Shown piece after piece: positions 31,422 to 38,684 of a stretch of 59,410 bases of DNA (positions are counted from its first letter, which is position 1; every line of letters begins with the position of its first letter). Position numbers and translations under genes: made by a program. The notes under the pieces were generated by a model. The model made no database searches and was not told the DNA's origin. It saw only the letters and a program-made list of their open reading frames with translations. Location of the stretch: positions 1 through 59,410 of the forward strand of contig JASTVH010000015.1 in assembly GCA_042862465.1 (NCBI GenBank), written 5' to 3'. The DNA comes from JASTVH01 sp042862465. Its GTDB lineage: Bacteria > Pseudomonadota > Gammaproteobacteria > Pseudomonadales > Oleiphilaceae.

Positions 31422-33005
31422 ATGAGCGCGGTTGCAGATACCCACGCTGACGAACATCACCACGGCCCGGCCAAGGGGATTGGTCGCTGGCTGTTTACCA
31501 CCAACCACAAGGACATCGGGACCATGTACCTGGTGTTCAGTTTCGCCATGTTCCTGATGGGCGGGTCCATGGCGATGGTCATCCGGGCCGAGCTGTTCCA
31601 GCCCGGTCTGCAGCTGGTCGATCCGGCCTTCTTCAACCAGATGACCACCATGCACGGTCTGATCATGGTCTTCGGGGCGGTGATGCCGGCCTTTGTGGGC
31701 CTGGCCAACTGGATGATCCCGATGATGATCGGGGCCCCGGACATGGCCCTGCCGCGCATGAACAACCTGAGTTTCTGGTTGCTGCCCGCGGCCTTCACGC
31801 TGCTGGTCTCCACCCTGTTCATGGAGGGCGGCGCACCCAACTTCGGCTGGACCTTCTACGCCCCGCTGTCCACCACCTACGGGCCGCCCAGCACCACCTT
31901 CTTCATCTTCGCCATCCATATCATGGGCATCTCCTCGATCATGGGCGCGATCAACGTGATCGCCACCATCCTCAACCTGCGGGCCCCGGGGATGACCTTC
32001 ATGAAGATGCCGCTGTTCGTGTGGACCTGGCTGATCACCGCCTTCCTGCTGATCGCGGTGATGCCGGTGTTGGCGGGCGCAGTGACCATGATGCTGATGG
32101 ACATCAATTTCGGCACCAGCTTCTTCGATGCCGCCGGCGGCGGTGATCCGGTACTGTTCCAGCACGTGTTCTGGTTCTTCGGCCACCCCGAGGTGTACAT
32201 CATGATCCTGCCGGCCTTCGGCGCGGTGTCGCAGATCATCCCCACCTTCTCCCGCAAGCCGCTGTTCGGTTACACCTCCATGGTTTACGCGGTGGCGGCC
32301 ATCGCCTTCCTGTCGTTCATCGTCTGGTCCCACCACATGTTCACCGTGGGGCTGCCGGTAACCTCGGAACTGTTCTTCATGTACTGCACCATGCTGATCG
32401 CCGTGCCCACCGGGGTGAAGGTGTTCAACTGGGTGGCCACCATGTTTAGGGGCTCCCTAAGCTTCGAAACGCCGATGCTGTTCGCGGTGGCCTTTGTGGT
32501 GCTGTTCACCATCGGCGGCTTCTCCGGCCTGATGCTGGCGATCGCCCCGGCGGACTTCCAGTACCACGACACCTACTTCGTGGTGGCCCACTTCCACTAC
32601 GTGCTGGTGCCGGGGGCCATCTTCGGGATCTTCGCTTCCGCCTACTACTGGCTGCCCAAGTGGACCGGTCGCATGTATGACGAGACCCTGGGCAAGGCCC
32701 ACTTCTGGATGTCGTTCATCGGCATGAACATGGCTTTCTTCCCGATGCACTTCCTCGGCCTGGCCGGTATGCCCCGGCGGATTCCGGACTATGCGCTTCA
32801 GTTCGCCGAGTTCAACATGATCTCCAGTATCGGTGCCTTCACTTTCGGGGCCACCCAGCTGCTGTTCCTGTTCATCGTCATCAAGACGATTCGCTCCGGC
32901 AAGCCGGCTCCGGCCAAGCCCTGGGAAGGTGCCGAGGGCCTGGAATGGACGGTGCCATCACCGGCGCCCTATCACACCTTCCAGACGCCGCCCAAGGTGA
33001 GCTGA
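31422..33005 (+). CDS. coxA: Cytochrome c oxidase subunit I (aa3 type)
   Basis: 527 aa, 12 membrane helices. Heme and copper ligands are visible: MTTMHGLIM (heme a His), FFGHPEVYIMILP (CuB His with the cross-linked Tyr), WSHHMFTVG (CuB His pair) and HDTYFVVAHFHYV (heme a3 and heme a His). The D-channel motif NWMIPMMIGAPDMALPRMNN is present. It reduces O2 to water and pumps protons. It lies 68 bp after coxB, with the hairpin between them, and 88 bp before coxC. The usual ctaG/cox11 gene is not in that gap. Confidence 0.97.
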   Translation: MSAVADTHADEHHHGPAKGIGRWLFTTNHKDIGTMYLVFSFAMFLMGGSMAMVIRAELFQPGLQLVDPAFFNQMTTMHGLIMVFGAVMPAFVGLANWMIPMMIGAPDMALPRMNNLSFWLLPAAFTLLVSTLFMEGGAPNFGWTFYAPLSTTYGPPSTTFFIFAIHIMGISSIMGAINVIATILNLRAPGMTFMKMPLFVWTWLITAFLLIAVMPVLAGAVTMMLMDINFGTSFFDAAGGGDPVLFQHVFWFFGHPEVYIMILPAFGAVSQIIPTFSRKPLFGYTSMVYAVAAIAFLSFIVWSHHMFTVGLPVTSELFFMYCTMLIAVPTGVKVFNWVATMFRGSLSFETPMLFAVAFVVLFTIGGFSGLMLAIAPADFQYHDTYFVVAHFHYVLVPGAIFGIFASAYYWLPKWTGRMYDETLGKAHFWMSFIGMNMAFFPMHFLGLAGMPRRIPDYALQFAEFNMISSIGAFTFGATQLLFLFIVIKTIRSGKPAPAKPWEGAEGLEWTVPSPAPYHTFQTPPKVS

Positions 33006-33093
33006 GGACAGGCATAACGGATGTGGCGGCCGGTCTCTTGTGGTCCGGCCCCTTTCGATAACAAGAAAACGTGGATAAGGAGCGGAGGCTCTG

Positions 33094-33981
33094 ATGGCAA
33101 CGAACCAGTCCTACTACGTTCCGGAACAAAGCAAGTGGCCGATCGTCGGCACGTTCGGCATTCTATTCACATTGGGCGGTACCGGGTCGGTGATGGTGAA
33201 CCAGGCGGCCGGGGACAACACCTCCCTGTCGTGGACCATTTTCTGTGTTGGCGTTGCCATCCTGTTGTTCATGTTCTTTGGCTGGTTTGGCAGCGTCATC
33301 AAGGAAAGTCGCCAGGGCCTCTACAGTGACCAGATGGAGCGGTCGTTCCGCTGGGGTATGAGCTGGTTCATCTTTTCCGAGGTGATGTTCTTTGCCGCCT
33401 TCTTCGGGGCGCTGTTCTATGCCCGGATGTTCGCCGTGCCCTGGCTCGGCGGCGAAGGGGCCAAAGGCGACGCGAACATGCTGTGGGAGGGCTTTCAAGC
33501 CAGCTGGCCGCTGCTTAACACGCCCAACCCCGAAACCTATCCCGCGCCTGAGGGGATCATTGATCCCTGGCACATTCCGTTTATCAACACCATTTTGCTG
33601 CTCAGTTCCTCCGTCACCGTGACCATTGCCCACAAAGCACTCAAGCACGGCAAGCGTAACGCCACGGTTCTCTGGACGGGCATCACCGTGCTGCTTGGGG
33701 CAATCTTCCTGGGTTTCCAGATTCACGAATATATCCAGGCCTATCAGGAACTGAATCTGAAGCTGACCTCCGGAATTTACGGTAGCACGTTCTTCATGCT
33801 GACCGGCTTCCACGGAGCCCACGTAACCCTGGGGGCCATCATCCTCACAGTGATTACCATACGGGTGGCCAAGGGGCACTTCACGGCCGAGCATCACTTC
33901 GGCTTCGAGGCGGCCTCCTGGTATTGGCACTTTGTGGATGTAGTCTGGGTCGGACTGTTCACGTTTGTGTACGTGCTCTAG
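33094..33981 (+). CDS. coxC: Cytochrome c oxidase subunit III
   Basis: 295 aa with seven membrane helices. Family landmarks are FSEVMFFAAFFGALFYARM, LLSSSVTVTIAHKAL, GSTFFMLTGFHGAHVTLGAI and the C-terminal WYWHFVDVVWVGLFTFVYV. It stabilises subunit I and helps proton entry. The ATG at 33094 is preceded by GGAGCGGAGG. Third gene of the operon and followed directly by a stem-loop. Confidence 0.96.
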   Translation: MATNQSYYVPEQSKWPIVGTFGILFTLGGTGSVMVNQAAGDNTSLSWTIFCVGVAILLFMFFGWFGSVIKESRQGLYSDQMERSFRWGMSWFIFSEVMFFAAFFGALFYARMFAVPWLGGEGAKGDANMLWEGFQASWPLLNTPNPETYPAPEGIIDPWHIPFINTILLLSSSVTVTIAHKALKHGKRNATVLWTGITVLLGAIFLGFQIHEYIQAYQELNLKLTSGIYGSTFFMLTGFHGAHVTLGAIILTVITIRVAKGHFTAEHHFGFEAASWYWHFVDVVWVGLFTFVYVL

Positions 33982-34008
33982 CCGCTCCGGCATGGTGGCC
34001 GGGAGCGG
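33982..34008 (+). terminator. Stem-loop directly after coxC
   Basis: CCGCTCC (33982-33988) pairs with GGAGCGG (34002-34008), starting at the base after the stop codon. No U-tract follows, so it may be a partial terminator or processing site. Confidence 0.4.
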
Positions 34009-34020
34009 CCGGGGAGGCGT

Positions 34021-34233
34021 TTATGGCAGGGGGCCGTGGTTCATGTGGAGTTGGCCGGTCCATAGCGCAATGCCGATGACCAAAAGCAGCAGGACCGAGA
34101 GCGTCACCCGGACGATGAGTGCGTTAACCGTTCGTTGCTGGGAACTGTCGTCCTTGAGCAGGAAGAACAGGCCGCTGAACAGGCTGATGACCACACCGAT
34201 CAGCAGCACGACGATCAGTATTTTGAGCAGCAT
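34021..34233 (-). CDS. DUF2909 twin-transmembrane protein
   Basis: 70 aa with two hydrophobic helices (about 4-26 and 40-62) joined by a charged loop (KDDSSQQRT). This small family is often found on the opposite strand among cox genes of gammaproteobacteria. It is possibly an oxidase assembly or accessory factor, but the role is not established. It is convergent with coxC and divergent from surf1. Confidence 0.8.
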   Translation of the reverse strand: MLLKILIVVLLIGVVISLFSGLFFLLKDDSSQQRTVNALIVRVTLSVLLLLVIGIALWTGQLHMNHGPLP

Positions 34234-34281
34234 GGGCGTTTCCTTTATCCCGAGTTCTATGGCTCCACACTATAGCAAAGC

Positions 34282-34989
34282 ATGAGTGGGATTCGAGGCC
34301 GGCATTGGCAGCCGGACTGGCGACTGTGGCTGCTGGCCCTGTGCCTGTTTCCCCTGTTGGTGGGGCTGGGCATCTGGCAGTGGCATCGGGCCGAGGAAAA
34401 GACCGAGCTGTTCGCCCGTTGGCAGCAGACGCAGCCTGAGCAGTGGCCTTCGGAGCAGACGCCGCGCATGGGAGCGCCGGTGGCCTTGCAGGGGCATTTT
34501 GACGAGCGCTATCACTGGCTGCTGGACAATCGCACTTTTGATGGCCGTCCGGGGTACGAGGTGCTGAGCCTCTTTTACCCGGAGAGTGGATCGCCGGTGG
34601 TGGTCAATCGGGGCTGGACGCCGGCGCCCCCACGGCGGGAACAGCTTCCAGCAATTACGCCGCAGGAAGGGCAGCAGACCCTGGTGGGGCGCATGGCACC
34701 TTGGCCGGAACCTCCGGTGCTGGGAGCCGAAGCCGAGCCGGAGGGCTGGCCGCGGCGGGTGCAGTCCCTGGCGGCGGAGCAGGTGGCAGAAACCACGGGC
34801 GAGACACCCGCGGCGTTTATCCGCCTGATCGAGCCCGGCCCCGGCGGGTACCGCACCCGCTCGGATCCGGGGGTGATGCGGCCGGAGCGGCACCGGGCCT
34901 ACGCCTTTCAATGGTTTTCGTTGGCCCTGGCATTGCTGGTGCTCACAATCATTGCGAGCTTTCGTAAAGAGCGCCCTGACAACACATGA
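34282..34989 (+). CDS. SURF1 family cytochrome oxidase assembly protein
   Basis: 235 aa. It has the family architecture: an N-terminal helix (WRLWLLALCLFPLLVGLGIW then QWHRAEEK), a periplasmic domain with HFDERYHWLLDNRTFDGRPG and VVNRGWTPAPP, and a C-terminal helix (FSLALALLVLTIIASF). SURF1 assists heme A insertion into CoxA. Only a weak ribosome site precedes the ATG at 34282. Confidence 0.92.
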   Translation: MSGIRGRHWQPDWRLWLLALCLFPLLVGLGIWQWHRAEEKTELFARWQQTQPEQWPSEQTPRMGAPVALQGHFDERYHWLLDNRTFDGRPGYEVLSLFYPESGSPVVVNRGWTPAPPRREQLPAITPQEGQQTLVGRMAPWPEPPVLGAEAEPEGWPRRVQSLAAEQVAETTGETPAAFIRLIEPGPGGYRTRSDPGVMRPERHRAYAFQWFSLALALLVLTIIASFRKERPDNT

Positions 34990-35022
34990 CAGTACGGGAG
35001 GACGACATTCTTGGAGGCACAG

Positions 35023-35616
35023 ATGGCAGCCGGTTCTGATGGAGACCCGAAACGCGGTCAGCGGCAGGCCGCACTGATTTTCCTGATCGGCTTTGTACCG
35101 GTTGTGCTGGCCACGGTCATGTATTTTGCCGGCTGGGGCATTCCCGAGAGTCGTTCCAACAAGGGCGTATTGCTCGATCCCATTCCCGGTGTGGCCCATC
35201 TGGGGCTGCAGACCGCCGAAGGCCGCCCCTTCACAGATCTTTTCGTGCCCGCCCGGGAAGACGCCACCTGGCAGTTGCTGCTGCTGGCCCCGGATTGCCG
35301 TGCCGCCGACTGTGAGACGGCCCTGTACAACATGCGCCAGGTAAACCGTGCCCTCGGGCGTGATGTCCACCGCGTGGAGCGGGCCGCCTGGCTGGCCGGT
35401 GATCACGACCTGCTGGGCCAGTATCCCGGCGCACGCGCGGTGAAGCCCGGTCCGGAAGGTCTTCCCGAAGACGTGCCGGGACTGGAAGGCGCCGGTTACC
35501 AGATCTACGTCATCGATCCCCTGGGCAACATGGTGCTGCGCTATGGTCCCGAGCATGGCGGTGATGCGATGCTGGACGATCTGGAACACCTGCTGAAACT
35601 GTCCAACATCGGGTGA
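35023..35616 (+). CDS. SCO/thioredoxin-like membrane-anchored protein of the cox cluster
   Basis: 197 aa. The ATG at 35023 has GGAGG five bases upstream and is preferred over the TTG at 35011. One N-terminal helix (about 18-40) anchors a periplasmic domain with a thioredoxin-like layout. A Cys pair spaced C-x4-C (APDCRAADCETAL) sits where SCO proteins have CxxxC, and YQIYVIDPLGNMVLRY resembles the SCO C-terminal strand. Its position between surf1 and ctaA implies a role in oxidase maturation, possibly copper or thiol handling. The function is inferred. Confidence 0.75.
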   Translation: MAAGSDGDPKRGQRQAALIFLIGFVPVVLATVMYFAGWGIPESRSNKGVLLDPIPGVAHLGLQTAEGRPFTDLFVPAREDATWQLLLLAPDCRAADCETALYNMRQVNRALGRDVHRVERAAWLAGDHDLLGQYPGARAVKPGPEGLPEDVPGLEGAGYQIYVIDPLGNMVLRYGPEHGGDAMLDDLEHLLKLSNIG

Positions 35617-35621
35617 GACAC

Positions 35622-36704
35622 ATGGCGACGGGGTCTCAAGTCAGCAATGCCGTAATCCGGCGCCGTATGGGGCGTGCCGCCCTGGTGGGTTTCCTGCTTG
35701 CCGCCGTGGTGGTGATGCTGGGTGCCTGGACCCGCCTGATGGACGCGGGCCTGGGCTGCCCCGACTGGCCCGGATGTTACGGGTTCATCCATGTGCCCCA
35801 GAGCGCCGAACAGATCGCCGTAGCCGAGGCCCGTTTTCCGGATGCCAAGGTGGAGGTGGCCAAAGGCTGGCCGGAGATGATCCACCGCTATTTCGCCGGC
35901 ACCCTCGGGTTGGTCATCTTCGGTATCGCCGCCTACGCCCTCAAACACCGCCGCCATGGACTGCCCCTCAAGCTGCCATTGGCCCTGGCGGTACTGGTGG
36001 TGCTGCAGGCGGCATTCGGCATGTGGACGGTGACCCTCAAACTCTGGCCCCAGGTGGTGGCCGCCCACCTGCTGGGCGGATTTACCACACTGACTCTGCT
36101 CTTCCTGCTGACCCTGCGCCTGCGCGCGCGTCCGCTCTCTGCGCAGGAGCCCAGCAATCTCGCCCGCTTCAAGCCCTGGCTGGGCATGGCCATTGCCGTG
36201 GTGGTGATGCAGATCGCCCTGGGCGCCTGGACGGCCAGCAACTACGCCGCCGTGGCCTGCACCGAACTGCCCACCTGTCATGGGCAATGGTGGCCGGCCA
36301 TGGATTGGGCCCACGGATTCAACGTCTTTCAGCATATCGGCCCCAATTACCTCGGTGGGCAGCTGAGTGGCGACGGCCGCACGGCCATCCACATGGCCCA
36401 CCGCATGGGGGCGCTGGTGGTGCTGGTCTTTGTGGGCACACTGCTTGTGGTCATGGCCCTGCGGGCCCGGGGAACACCGCTGACGCGCTGGCTTGCCGTG
36501 AGCGCTGGTTTGCTGGGCCTGCAGATTGCGCTGGGCCTGGCCAACGTGGCCTTCCAGCTACCCCTCGCCGTGGCGGTGGCCCATAACGCCGGCGGCGCCG
36601 CTTTATTGCTGAGCCTGGTCAATCTGGCTTGGCGACTGCACCCGGCAAACGATAGGGTGACCGTAACGGAACCGCCGATCACCAACAGGGAGGCGACGGC
36701 ATGA
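35622..36704 (+). CDS. ctaA: Heme A synthase
   Basis: 360 aa from the ATG at 35622; a GTG at 35613 overlaps the previous stop and is an alternative start. Eight membrane helices in two related halves. Conserved His motifs include MIHRYFAGTLG, AAHLLGGF, FNVFQHIGPN and IHMAHRMGAL. The N-terminal LMDAGLGCPDWPGCYG and the later ACTELPTCHGQW hold the paired Cys residues of the family. It oxidises the C8 methyl of heme O to make heme A for CoxA, in the inner membrane. It overlaps ctaB by four bases. Confidence 0.94.
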   Translation: MATGSQVSNAVIRRRMGRAALVGFLLAAVVVMLGAWTRLMDAGLGCPDWPGCYGFIHVPQSAEQIAVAEARFPDAKVEVAKGWPEMIHRYFAGTLGLVIFGIAAYALKHRRHGLPLKLPLALAVLVVLQAAFGMWTVTLKLWPQVVAAHLLGGFTTLTLLFLLTLRLRARPLSAQEPSNLARFKPWLGMAIAVVVMQIALGAWTASNYAAVACTELPTCHGQWWPAMDWAHGFNVFQHIGPNYLGGQLSGDGRTAIHMAHRMGALVVLVFVGTLLVVMALRARGTPLTRWLAVSAGLLGLQIALGLANVAFQLPLAVAVAHNAGGAALLLSLVNLAWRLHPANDRVTVTEPPITNREATA

Positions 36705-37606
36705 GCCAGTCCTACAAGTCCGCAACCATCCACGCCGAACGGCCCGTCACCTGGCGCGACTTTCTGGAGTTGACCAAGCCCAAGGTCGTGGCCCTGATGA
36801 TCCTGACCTCGGTGATCGGCATGTTGCTTGCCCGCCCGGGTGTGCCGCACTGGAGCGTGCTGCTCTATGGCAATCTCGGGATTGCCCTGCTGGCCGGCGC
36901 CGCTGCCGTGATCAACCACGTGGTGGACCGCAAGGTGGACGGCATCATGGCCCGCACGTGGAAGCGCCCCGTGGCCACCGGCCGGGTGGATTCCGGCCAG
37001 GCCCTGCTGTTCTCCGCCCTGCTCGGTGTGGCGGGCACGGTGGTTCTGGTCACGCAGGTCAATCCCCTGACAGCCTGGCTGACCATCGCCTCCCTGGTCG
37101 GCTACGCGGTGATCTACACCCTCTTCCTCAAGCGCGCCACCCCCCAGAATATCGTCATCGGCGGGCTGGCCGGCGCCATGCCGCCGCTGCTGGGCTGGAC
37201 TTCGGTGACCGGCCAGGTGGAGGGCCATGCCCTGCTGCTGGTGCTGATCATCTTTGCCTGGACGCCGCCCCACTTCTGGGCCCTGGCCATCCATCGCAAG
37301 GAGGAATATGCCAAGGCCGAGATTCCCATGTTGCCGGTGACCCACGGCAATCGGTTCACCGAGCTGCATATCCTGCTCTACACCCTGATCCTGCTGGCCT
37401 CGAGCCTGCTGCCGTTCGTCACCGGCATGAGCGGTCTGGTCTATCTGGTGGGGGCTTCGGCGCTGGGCCTGCGGTTCCTGCAGTACGCCTTTCGGCTGTA
37501 TTGGGGTGACGACCGGCGGGTGGCCTGGAACACTTTCAAGTATTCCATTACTTACCTGATGGCGTTGTTTGTGGTGTTGTTGGTGGATCATTTCATTCGG
37601 TTTTAG
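36701..37606 (+). CDS. ctaB: Protoheme IX farnesyltransferase (heme O synthase)
   Basis: 301 aa UbiA-family prenyltransferase with about nine membrane helices. The Asp-rich prenyl-diphosphate site is NHVVDRKVDGIMARTWKRP, followed by the second motif near KRATPQNIVIGGLAG. It converts heme B to heme O, the substrate of CtaA. GGGAGG precedes the ATG, which overlaps the ctaA stop (ATGA), so the two heme A enzymes are made together. Confidence 0.95.
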   Translation: MSQSYKSATIHAERPVTWRDFLELTKPKVVALMILTSVIGMLLARPGVPHWSVLLYGNLGIALLAGAAAVINHVVDRKVDGIMARTWKRPVATGRVDSGQALLFSALLGVAGTVVLVTQVNPLTAWLTIASLVGYAVIYTLFLKRATPQNIVIGGLAGAMPPLLGWTSVTGQVEGHALLLVLIIFAWTPPHFWALAIHRKEEYAKAEIPMLPVTHGNRFTELHILLYTLILLASSLLPFVTGMSGLVYLVGASALGLRFLQYAFRLYWGDDRRVAWNTFKYSITYLMALFVVLLVDHFIRF

Positions 37607-38017
37607 GGTGTTGCGCACCAGGGTGCCGTGAGCGGACCTGAACGCGCGAGGGAGGGCCGTCAGAGGCGCCCTTGGACGCGTTATCCGCATCAAGTAAGAG
37701 GAAGGATGGAGCGCATGGTCTGGTCAGGTTCAAAAAGCCGGTGACCAGCTAACGCTCAACGGCGGTTCGCCTCCCACCGTCATACCCGCGCAGGCGGGTA
37801 TCCAGAGCGGCAAGCCCCCAGGCTGGAAGCAAAATGCCATGGACCCCCGCCTGCGCGGGGATGACACCTGGGAGGTTTCCAGGTTCAGAACGAAGCCGCT
37901 CTACTCGTTTCCCCGGACGGCAGCTCGTTTGCACGAGAATACCGGATTGGGAGCAGGCACCCTGGCTGGGCTACAATCCCCCCTTCACCCAATGAGCACT
38001 GTTTATCGAGGAGAGGC
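37607..38017. other. 411-bp gap between ctaB and the SCO gene
   Basis: No gene is visible. The centre is occupied by the paired REP-like hairpins at 37778-37866. The last 30 bases carry GAGGAGAGG for the SCO start. A separate promoter for the SCO-hrpB segment is likely but not pinpointed. Confidence 0.5.
37778..37866. repeat. Paired REP-like hairpins, second copy
   Basis: CGTCATACCCGCGCAGGCGGGTATCCAG at 37778-37805 and the inverted TGGACCCCCGCCTGCGCGGGGATGAC ending at 37865. The overall length (89 bp) and spacing match the copy at 22305-22393. The two copies are therefore the same composite element and not chance hairpins. Confidence 0.8.
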
Positions 38018-38674
38018 ATGAATTCCCGCACCGGCGTTCGCGTCACCGTTGCTGTACTGGTCCTGGTCGTCCTGCTGGTCATGGGCCTGATGATCGGGCG
38101 CCAGGCGTACATTGCCGAAGAGGCAGGCCCGCCCGATCTGGAATCCCTCAATACCTTCATCTACGACAAGCCGCAGCCCATCGGTGCCTTCTCCCTGACC
38201 AGTGAGGAAGGCGAACCCTTCACCCGGGAGGAGCTGCGCGGTCACTGGACCCTGGCCTTCGTCGGTTACACCTATTGCCCGGATGTGTGTCCCACCACCC
38301 TGTCGGTGCTCAAGAAGGTCCGCCCGCTGCTGCCCGATGACGTGGTGGCGCCGCAGGTGCTGTTTGTCAGTGCCGATCCGGAACGGGATACGCCGTCGCG
38401 CCTGAAGGACTACCTCGCCTTCTTCAGTTCCGCATTCCGGGGCGTCACCGGTGACAGGGAGACCCTCCGGGCCCTGGCCAAGGATCTCAATGCTGCCTTC
38501 TCGCGGGCGCCTTCGGAAGCGGGTTCGGAGGAGTACACCGTCAATCACAGTGCCCACCTCAGCCTGATCTCGCCGCAGGCCCAGGGGGTCGCCATGATGC
38601 GTCCGCCCTTCAAGGCCGAGACCATCGCCGAGGCGTATACCCGCATCGTGAAATGGCGTCAGTCCCAACTCTGA
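38018..38674 (+). CDS. SCO1/SenC family copper chaperone
   Basis: 218 aa. N-terminal anchor (about 8-27), then a thioredoxin fold. Copper ligands are Cys, Cys in YTYCPDVCPTTLS (CxxxC) and the distal His in VNHSAHLSLI. It delivers copper to the CuA centre of CoxB or reduces its cysteines. It follows the REP-like spacer and ends 10 bp before hrpB, so it may share a transcript with the helicase. Confidence 0.93.
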   Translation: MNSRTGVRVTVAVLVLVVLLVMGLMIGRQAYIAEEAGPPDLESLNTFIYDKPQPIGAFSLTSEEGEPFTREELRGHWTLAFVGYTYCPDVCPTTLSVLKKVRPLLPDDVVAPQVLFVSADPERDTPSRLKDYLAFFSSAFRGVTGDRETLRALAKDLNAAFSRAPSEAGSEEYTVNHSAHLSLISPQAQGVAMMRPPFKAETIAEAYTRIVKWRQSQL

Positions 38675-38684
38675 GCGCCAGGTG

